From Apostichopus californicus (taxonomy: Eukaryota > Echinodermata > Holothuroidea > Aspidochirotida > Stichopodidae), in NCBI GenBank assembly GCA_020650975.1, contig JAIPMN010004362.1, positions 2,562 to 28,035 on the forward strand: a DNA stretch of 25,474 bases, in the 5' to 3' direction. Positions 20,011 through 25,474 of the stretch are shown piece by piece. Made by a program: the position numbers and the translations under genes. The notes under the pieces were generated by a model. It was not told the origin of the DNA, ran no database searches, and saw nothing but the letters and a program-made list of their open reading frames with translations. Each line of letters starts with the position of its first letter. The stretch's first letter is position 1.

Positions 20011-20391
20011 TCTAGGAAAACGTTTAAACACTCCCTTGAAGTTTTTGTGCCTTTCTGTCTGATATCAGAATCATGACAATGTTCTTCGCCTCTAGGCTCT
20101 ATACCCAGTCATAACGCTCGTTACCACTGCAAAGCTAGATATATGCTTAATAGAACCTAGGCCTACAGTGTAAGCGTACAGTCCAATAGGTAGGCTAACA
20201 GAACATTACTGAAAATCATGCCATGGATTTTTTGTAAATATGAATCTGGTCACGTAATCTGTGAAAGTTCTTATGTAATAATTTCAAATATTTCACTGTT
20301 TAAGTCATGAATGTCTATTACTTATCAGCACTTAAACAATTTTACTACCGGTACCTATCACTTCCAAAAGTTTGGTCGTTTTAGCTGCAGC
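20011..20391. promoter_or_regulatory. candidate bidirectional TOPORS/SMIM27 promoter
   Basis: The interval lies between the predicted TOPORS 5' UTR exon donor (20010, minus strand) and the SMIM27 start codon (20392, plus strand). It has a CCAAT word at 20183-20187 and no clear TATA box. Divergent, closely spaced start sites are expected from the human TOPORS/SMIM27 arrangement. Start sites cannot be placed from sequence alone. Confidence 0.35.
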
Positions 20392-21944
20392 ATGAGTCTC
20401 TCTAAGAAGTATGTCGACATAATACAAACAATGGTAAGCAAAGATGGAAAAAATACTTATTATACTAGGCCTATAGTTATAGCGCCCTGGGTTACTGACT
20501 TAACGTTAGGCTAAGATTCGAATGTTATTGTAAGACCTTTGACATAATTCGTCGCCTCACGTTCTGCATTTAACTACCAGTGTAACTTACACTTAACGTA
20601 AAATAGGAGGGTTAGTTCTGCTGTGCTTATTTGTGAGTTGTGATGAGTTTTGCCTTGGAACAATTCTGCAAAGACAACTTTACTTCATTTTTGTTGTACT
20701 CTCATTGTATAATTTCAAGAAGATTCAGTGAAAACCGAAGTATGGGCCATTTGGCTTGTATTAAGTTATCTTAAATGCTGTGAAAGTGTGAGGTTTTACA
20801 GGGTACATTTCAGAACTACCCAAGGCATATATAGGTCTACTACTACTATAGTCAGTATTGCGAAATTCGGAACACTGCGAATTTCGGACACCCCTAAGAA
20901 ATGCACGATTTCACAATTTCACGAAAAAACTACGAAGATACAGATACTTTCTCTCTAAAATGACCCGTGTGCAAGTAAATACTTACATATTTGTCAATAA
21001 AATGATGGAGATCTATGAAGTCTGTGATAATTACTGAAAGAGCAACTGCGCCACCAATTTTATCACCAGCGCCACACTGTGGGAACGAATGTCCGAATTT
21101 CGCAATACTCTAGCAAAGAAATACCAGTTCCACAATCACGAAGAATCTTCTTTTTTACAACGTGAAAACAGTTTGCAGGAAAGAAAGTTTGGCCGTGTAT
21201 CTTAATATAACACACTTCTCCCACCATATCAAGTATATTTTCAGGTGATTTATACCAGAAGATATAGTTTTGGGGTGATTTAAGGCTTAGGTGTCCGAAA
21301 TTCGAAGTGTCCATGCTACTACTAGGCATGCAATGAATGCAACATGCCCTCTGAATTAATGTACTTATGTCATGACATTGTCAGGGGGAGATGATGGGGA
21401 GGGCAATAGGCTAAGAAAAGTTAATCATGTCCTTCCTGAAGGTGTTGCATCCACAGTCTCTCGCTGATTAATAATGTGCATGCAAGCTTTCTAGGAGTAC
21501 TGATCCTCCTCCAACTCATCCTGTCACATGATTTACCACTGATCGTCATGTGAACCAGTCTGGAGCAATAATGGCAGTTATAAAGGTGGTGCCAGTGCTA
21601 TAAATGATTTTCAAGTTTACAAGTTTATTTTTCTACTCGTGATGTCACTGGCGGTATTCGCTCATTCAGTGTCTTTGATGTACTATATAGCACTCGACAT
21701 CTTTCACTTTGCGTAATATGTTTTCCTGTCACATATTTTAAATACTTGCTAATTCTGCAACATTTGCTTATATTTTGTTTCCTCGTGACCTAGTGTGATT
21801 TGTCTAAATTTTTTCCCGTCCATTTTCCCACAGGTGCTGATTGTCGTCGTTGCTCTGTCGTGGGGATTTGTGATCTATGCCGGCAGAGAGGCAGCAGTAC
21901 GGCAATATCCTGAGTTCCGACAACAACCACAGGATGTCGGTTGA
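20392..21944 (+). CDS. SMIM27: small integral membrane protein 27-like, two exons, 50 aa
   Basis: Exon 1 (20392-20433) encodes MSLSKKYVDIIQTM and ends at a strong donor, ATG/GTAAGC. Exon 2 (21834-21944) follows a pyrimidine-rich stretch and ACAG, continues in phase 0 and stops at TGA. The joined 50-aa product has a short basic N-terminus, one membrane segment (~15-32) and a charged, Gln-rich tail. From memory of the human protein (55 aa), the K/R-K/R-x-(L/V)-D start, the hydrophobic run and the SWG-x-(I/V)-IYA motif line up without gaps, followed by a basic tail with a YP. The head-to-head position with TOPORS matches human, which supports orthology independently of the short alignment. An in-frame ATG at 20311 could add 27 residues, but the length match favours 20392. 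Molecular function is unknown to me. Confidence 0.85.
20854..21109. mobile_element. inner inverted-repeat pair in SMIM27 intron
   Basis: AGTATTGCGAAATTCGGA (20854-20871) recurs as its exact reverse complement at 21092-21109, an 18-bp perfect match with about 220 bp between. No target-site duplication is obvious. It sits inside a wider inverted-repeat pair (20873-20898 against 21286-21309) that shares the CGAATTTCGG core, suggesting a foldback or MITE-like element. Confidence 0.6.
20873..21309. repeat. outer inverted repeat sharing CGAATTTCGGACACC
   Basis: CACTGCGAATTTCGGACACC followed by CCTAAG (20873-20898) matches the reverse complement of 21286-21309 with one substitution and a 2-nt gap. 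Flanking CTACTACTA words occur at about 20837-20848 and 21315-21324 in direct orientation and might be a 9-bp duplication, but they are simple sequence. Confidence 0.6.
21310..21833. other. SMIM27 intron remainder
   Basis: AT-rich intron sequence ending in a clear 3' splice site (pyrimidine-rich stretch plus ACAG at 21833). No repeat unit or coding content was recognised on either strand. Confidence 0.55.
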
Positions 21945-22620
21945 GCCGTTCTCTGACATCAATGAAGTCGTCGTCTAATTTCTCACCTAAACGTTATTGA
22001 TGACGTAACTGTTCAACAGCACTGACCATGTGAAGCATTTACTGAGCTGTATAAATGCTGTTTTGTTTGGAAATTTCTCTCAGTGTGAGTCATGCAAACG
22101 GTACTTTACAGAAGGACCGAACCGAAGAAGTATCTTCTATTCCGTGACAAGTTTTGGCCTTTTTGAGTCGAAAGTTTGAGGGAGGGATTGGAGGGGAATA
22201 GTTGTAAGGGTGTCCACATTTCCTCATTTTCATATTGAAATCATATTTATTATGGCAACTTTTTAAGGATTTTTTTGCGGGGGTGGGAGATGGGGGGTTG
22301 TCTCCCTCAGACTACCAGAGCTTACTCTTCGGTTGTCTAAACAGGAAATCTGGTTGTCTGAAACAATGTTAGCAAAATAACGAAAGAATGCCATATGTAC
22401 ACTGTTTTATCTATTTGGGTGTATACATGTAGAACTTTGCAATCTGAAATTGATGTAAACTACCAGTCATGCAAAGATAATTGATTGTCCGAAATGAAAT
22501 TTGATCATTTTGCACGACCAGATGACCGTTTTGAAGAAGAACACAAAATGTCCTGATATTGGAAAATTACTATTAATGCAGATGGACGGTTAACCCACTT
22601 TAAGCACTCCCCGCTTACTC
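21945..22620 (+). other. SMIM27 3' UTR, proximal part
   Basis: This segment follows the stop codon and lacks an AATAAA. It contains G-rich patches near 22178-22197 and 22269-22300 that could be structured in RNA. No open frame of note. Confidence 0.5.
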
Positions 22621-22671
22621 AGTTGAAGTAGAGACCCTATAGTAGACAACTATAGGGTCTCTAAGTTGAAG
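22621..22671. mobile_element. 35-bp perfect hairpin flanked by exact 8-bp direct repeats
   Basis: AGTTGAAG lies at 22621-22628 and 22664-22671. The 35 bases between are perfect 15-bp inverted arms (TAGAGACCCTATAGT at 22629-22643 and its complement at 22649-22663) around the loop AGACA. TAGAG-type termini and 8-bp duplications are typical of hAT elements, so this looks like a minimal non-autonomous insertion. It lies in the predicted SMIM27 3' UTR, where it would form a stable RNA stem-loop. Confidence 0.7.
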
Positions 22672-23629
22672 AGTGCTTGAAAACTGTTCAATGCTTGATT
22701 CCTCTGTGTTCTGTCCATGTGGCTGTGATGTGATCTATCGTAGTCAATAGACGAGCCGTTTCAGTAGCTTCTGAGCTGAATTGGAAGTTTGCAGTAGTTT
22801 GCACTACTTTGATGTGATCTAATTACTCATTCACTTGTACACACTAATCATCAGCATTATGGGTCTCTCACTTCATTTTATAAAGTAACAATGTCCAAAT
22901 CGGTTAACATACTTAGTGTTCTTCTCATGCACAGAATAACTACAAACTACGTCTGATCACGTATGTTGCCTCTATAAGGGTTACCACATCCGTAATGATA
23001 TTATATCGTGCTGATACGCATAAGTTTGCCTGGATAGCCTGGACACCATAATGAAAGACCTGTGCCAATAAATTAACTTAGTCAGAAAGTGTCTCACCAA
23101 TTCTCATTTTTGCTCGGACATCAAAACTGTCACGAACATGTCGGATGCCAAACTTTATGTAACCTTTGAGTGGAATTGTTCAAATTTGTGTCATCAGGTA
23201 ATATGTGTCTGTTCTCAAGCTAGTTGCACAAGTTTAAATGGGAAAGAAGAACCTGGACTTAATATTAAATATTAAGCATATATTATGCACATGGAAATTA
23301 TGTAATTTACAATTTGCATAACATTTTTGTGGTTTCCAATCATTTTCTTATTGACAATGAAACAATTTATTTCCAGCAACTTCAGAATGAATTTATATAA
23401 ACATATATACGGTGGAAATAGGCCAAAATAACATTATACTTTTAAAAATATTTCTAGCTTGTGGTTTGGACTCATAATATATATACATACAGTATGTGAA
23501 GACCTAATTAACATTGTACTTTTAAACATATTTCTGGACTGTTGCATAAAAAACTGAGACAACAGAAGTGCAATACTTATAAAATTGTATTCTATATAAT
23601 ATTTTGTAATGCTTATGTAAATGAGCGAT
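22672..23629. other. distal SMIM27 3' UTR and downstream
   Basis: Beyond the poly(A) signal at 23067 the sequence is AT-rich. It has a 19-bp palindrome at 23258-23276 (CTTAATATT, A, AATATTAAG). It also has a decayed direct repeat of about 80-bp spacing (AACATT(A/G)TACTTTTAAA followed by ATATTTCT, near 23430 and 23510). No gene is visible. Confidence 0.5.
23067..23072 (+). terminator. candidate polyadenylation signal of SMIM27
   Basis: This is the first AATAAA after the SMIM27 stop codon, about 1.1 kb downstream. It would give a long 3' UTR for a 153-nt coding sequence and would include the hairpin insertion at 22621-22671. Confidence 0.45.
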
Positions 23630-24235
23630 TGTAACGATAGGCTTATTATTGTGTGGGCGTACATGTATATAGTGTAGCGTTAGGCTATGGTGCCCTTGTA
23701 TCGACGCATTGCTGTTTAATTACGTAACAGAGGTTTCAAACGTATCGGGCGCGGTGCGCTGTTTGTGGTGCGTGTGGTGTGATAGAACTTTCTTGTGTTT
23801 GAAAACGTTTGGGAGAGCTGATGAATGAGGCGGTGAGTACGGATGGTTGACCGGCCAACACTTGTGAGCGAGTGAGTACATTTGATTCATGTGTTTGTAG
23901 TGAGTTTGTGACTTGTAAGTAAATTGTTTTATATTTAGTTTGCTCCAGTTGAGTTGTTAATTTATTGAAGTAAACCGTTGCTCCAGTTGAGTTATTAAAT
24001 TATTCAAGTAAACCGTTGCTCCAGTTGAGTTATTAAATTATTCAAGTAAACCGTTACTCCAGTTGAGTTATTAAATTATTCAAGTAAAACGTTGCTCCAG
24101 TTGAGTTATTAAATTATTCAAGTAAACCGTTGCTCCAGTTGAGTTATTAAATTATTCAAGTAAACCGTTGCTCCAGTTGAGTTATTAAATTATCCAAGTA
24201 AACCGTTAATCTTTTGTTTCTGCGTTATCTTTACA
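23630..24235 (-). mobile_element. possible LTR (U3-R-U5 on minus strand) containing a 7 x 38-bp array
   Basis: The block starts TGTAACGATAG and ends with CTATCTTTACA-like sequence; on the minus strand the end reads TGTAAAGATAACG, so the termini are short imperfect inverted repeats with TG...CA. On the minus strand a purine tract (CAGGGGGGAGAAG, 24250-24238) precedes the block, as a polypurine tract precedes a 3' LTR. Inside, in minus order, are the 38-bp repeats (U3 enhancer-like), ATATAAAA at 23934-23927 and ATTAAA at 23720-23715. No second LTR or element protein is visible, so this could be one end of a truncated element, or coincidence. Confidence 0.35.
23942..24207. repeat. tandem array, exactly 7 x 38 bp
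   Basis: Units start at 23942, 23980, 24018, 24056, 24094, 24132 and 24170. Each begins GCTCCAGTTGAGTTATTAAA (A in place of the first G in unit 4) and ends CAAGTAAACCGTT. Units 2, 3, 5 and 6 are identical over 38 bases. Unit 1 differs at a few positions, unit 4 at two and unit 7 at one. There are no spacers, so it is not a CRISPR array. Confidence 0.97.
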
Positions 24236-24472
24236 ACTTCTCCCCCCTGAGTCATCATACTTTTGGGAGGACACACCAGTACGGAAAACCACTAAATTTA
24301 CATTTACACTGGAAAAGCTGGTAGTGAAAAGTACAATAAACATATCAATACCTACAACTAGAAAATTAATTTACTAGAAAATAAAACAAAACATTAAACA
24401 ACAAGTTACAAAATTGGGCAAATTATTATCCTTCACTTAATAATGCATGGCCATTCTAATGTAACTTAATCT
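24236..24472. other. non-coding between LTR-like block and LINE relic
   Basis: Includes the C-rich stretch at 24241-24250 that would be a polypurine tract on the minus strand. Otherwise AT-rich sequence with no recognised feature; it may be the 3' untranslated remnant of the neighbouring LINE relic. Confidence 0.4.
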
Positions 24473-24700
24473 TTATACCAAGGTTGTCAATAACTTTTGT
24501 TTATACAGTTTCGTAAATTAAATAAGTTTTACAGTTTGTTTAATTTTTTTTTTACTCTCGTCTAGTGAATTCCAGAGTTTTACTCCTGAAAACATGGAAT
24601 AACCTGTTTAGGAAACCGATCTATTTGTTTGAGTGAGAATCCCTGATTTTGTTGCAACTTAACCAGTCAGCAAAGATTTTTTTGTCATGGAATATCAGAT
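24473..24700 (-). pseudogene. C-terminal relic of a non-LTR retrotransposon reverse transcriptase
   Basis: On the minus strand, 24598-24473 reads a frame with GVKLWNSLDES followed by a lysine-rich stretch, one internal TAA, and FTKLYKQKLL before a stop. The G-x-K-L-W-N-S-L signature followed by an FKK-x-YK-like segment is characteristic of the extreme C-terminus of jockey/CR1-type LINE proteins. Upstream, to about 24670, a different frame carries LQQNQGFSLKQIDRF, so there is at least one frameshift as well as the stop. It is a dead fragment with no catalytic residues in view. Confidence 0.55.
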
Positions 24701-24944
24701 GATTTTTTTTTTAATGTATTTATTTCCTTTTTTTATTTGTTGTTTGCATTAAAAAAAAATCCATGTAATGAGTTAATGGCTCACCTCGAGCAAAGAATGT
24801 AACTTTAGCTTTAAAGGATGACATTTTAGACACTACATTAAATGTTGATGTGTTGCAGATGATTTCAAAATGAATGCTAGGCTGATAGCCAAGTTGCATT
24901 TCTTATACCACTTGAAGTTTTTGAGAAATAATCCTTAAACATAT
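24701..24944. other. T-rich non-coding sequence
   Basis: Long T and A runs (about 24703-24712 and 24750-24758) and no recognised feature. It could be further decayed LINE sequence, but I cannot read a protein from it. Confidence 0.4.
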
Positions 24945-25130
24945 TGTATGTATTTTAGATCCTCCTGCAAGCAGGAACTCGCGAAGAAGCTTCATTGGCT
25001 TATCAAAGCCGCAAGCTGACCGAAGTCAGTCTCTTAGATTCATATATAACGTCCATGATTATGAATTGTAAACAACTCTGTAACTGGACAACATGCAATA
25101 ATCTTTGAGTGACTCAGACTCGGGACCTTC
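24945..25130 (-). mobile_element. tRNA-derived SINE, 5'-truncated copy
   Basis: The body and 3' end match the SINE at 11837-12083 with roughly 90% identity by eye, from GTATGTATTTTAGATCC through GACTC(A/G)(A/G)ACTCGGGACCTTC. The copy stops inside the tRNA-like head at 25130, where sequence becomes unrelated, so the A box is missing. A short gap of about 7 nt relative to the first copy is near 25068. Same (minus) orientation. Confidence 0.88.
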
Positions 25131-25384
25131 ATCAATTTACACACAGATCATGATTAAGTCACTTCCTCAGATGCAGCAAGATATTATATATTCGGAAAAC
25201 ATGACTTTTCAATTAACAGTTCCATTTTCAAAATTTTCAATGGTGAAAGGTGCAAAATTTCATCCAAGCAAGGGTGTGTATAGTTCATATGAAGTTAAAA
25301 AAGAATGTGTTTTGGGAGAGCTATTGGAATGATATCAGACAATGGATTAAAGTAGATATTTATAGCTGCACTGAAGAGAAGACA
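25131..25384. other. unassigned sequence with an open frame
   Basis: A 75-codon + strand frame (25105-25332) begins inside the SINE and continues here. Its residues resemble nothing I recognise, and its start is SINE-derived, so I do not call it a gene. Confidence 0.4.
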
Positions 25385-25474
25385 AGGGCGTAGGAACCGG
25401 TGGGGCTGGGGGGGGGGGCGCCAGCCCCCCAGTGAAAAATATTGTCGGGCGGAAGTATCATTCGGCCCCCCCGC
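25385..25474. repeat. GC-rich dispersed-repeat-like end with G/C hairpin
   Basis: GGGCGTAGGAACCGG is followed by GGGGCTGG, a long G run, and CCAGCCCC, giving an inverted GGGGCTGG/CCAGCCCC pair. A second C run lies at the window edge. The composition is sharply different from the AT-rich flank, and this looks like the start of a dispersed element cut by the window end. Confidence 0.4.

Noticed and set aside
20311-20514. 67-codon frame starting at 20311 as an independent protein
   Set aside because: Its right part reads through the SMIM27 donor into the intron. Only 20392-20433 matches SMIM27, though 20311 remains a possible alternative start.
20837-21324. 9-bp target-site duplication CTACTACTA around the intronic inverted repeats
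   Set aside because: The flanking words are trinucleotide simple sequence and the inverted repeats do not start symmetrically next to them, so the duplication is not convincing.
23942-24207. CRISPR-like array
   Set aside because: The 38-bp units abut with no spacers, and the genome is eukaryotic; it is a plain tandem repeat.
25105-25332. 75-codon + strand frame at the right end
   Set aside because: It begins inside a SINE, shows no recognisable domain and has no splice or promoter context.

Overview
This is a eukaryotic, intron-rich and fairly AT-rich window with GT-AG introns, tRNA-derived SINEs, a LINE relic, foldback repeats and large non-coding stretches. The gene content is animal. The echinoderm-like style (TAGGCCTA-type short motifs, (TATG)n-tailed SINEs, many foldbacks) makes a marine deuterostome invertebrate such as a sea cucumber my best guess. 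That guess is inference from repeat style, not from a database search.

Three protein-coding genes can be read. (1) A five-exon TM2D1 orthologue on the + strand (coding 7774-12686): a secretory-pathway two-TM protein with a six-cysteine luminal domain and the TM2-domain DRF motif. (2) A TOPORS orthologue on the - strand with a single coding exon (18915 down to 16795): RING finger, conserved TOPORS core, SUMO-interacting and sumoylation motifs, and an SR-rich tail. (3) A two-exon microprotein gene on the + strand (20392-20433 joined to 21834-21944, 50 aa). I recognise it as SMIM27, the small membrane protein that is TOPORS's head-to-head neighbour in human. TM2D1 and TOPORS converge; TOPORS and SMIM27 diverge from an intergenic region that looks like a bidirectional promoter.

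Layout: 1-2640 is repeats: an 18-bp tandem, a ~1 kb strand-skewed CTTGT-rich higher-order array with a ~146-bp period, G tracts, and two copies of a dispersed repeat. 2640-7773 is non-coding apart from a 38-bp palindrome flanked by exact 8-bp direct repeats. 7774-12686 is TM2D1, whose introns carry SINEs. 12687-13963 is its 3' UTR, with three copies of a 166-bp-spaced repeat carrying DR1-like motifs. 13964-16794 is intergenic and contains a 157-bp near-perfect palindrome. 16795-18940 is TOPORS; 18941-20391 is the divergent intergenic region. 20392-23072 is SMIM27, with an inverted-repeat element in its intron and a second 8-bp-flanked hairpin in its 3' UTR. 23073-25474 is repeats: an LTR-like block with a 7 x 38 bp array, a LINE RT C-terminal relic, a second SINE copy and a GC-rich dispersed repeat at the edge.

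The three genes do not form a pathway. TOPORS and SMIM27 are linked by probable shared transcription. All gene names come from family knowledge applied to the translations; no searches were run.
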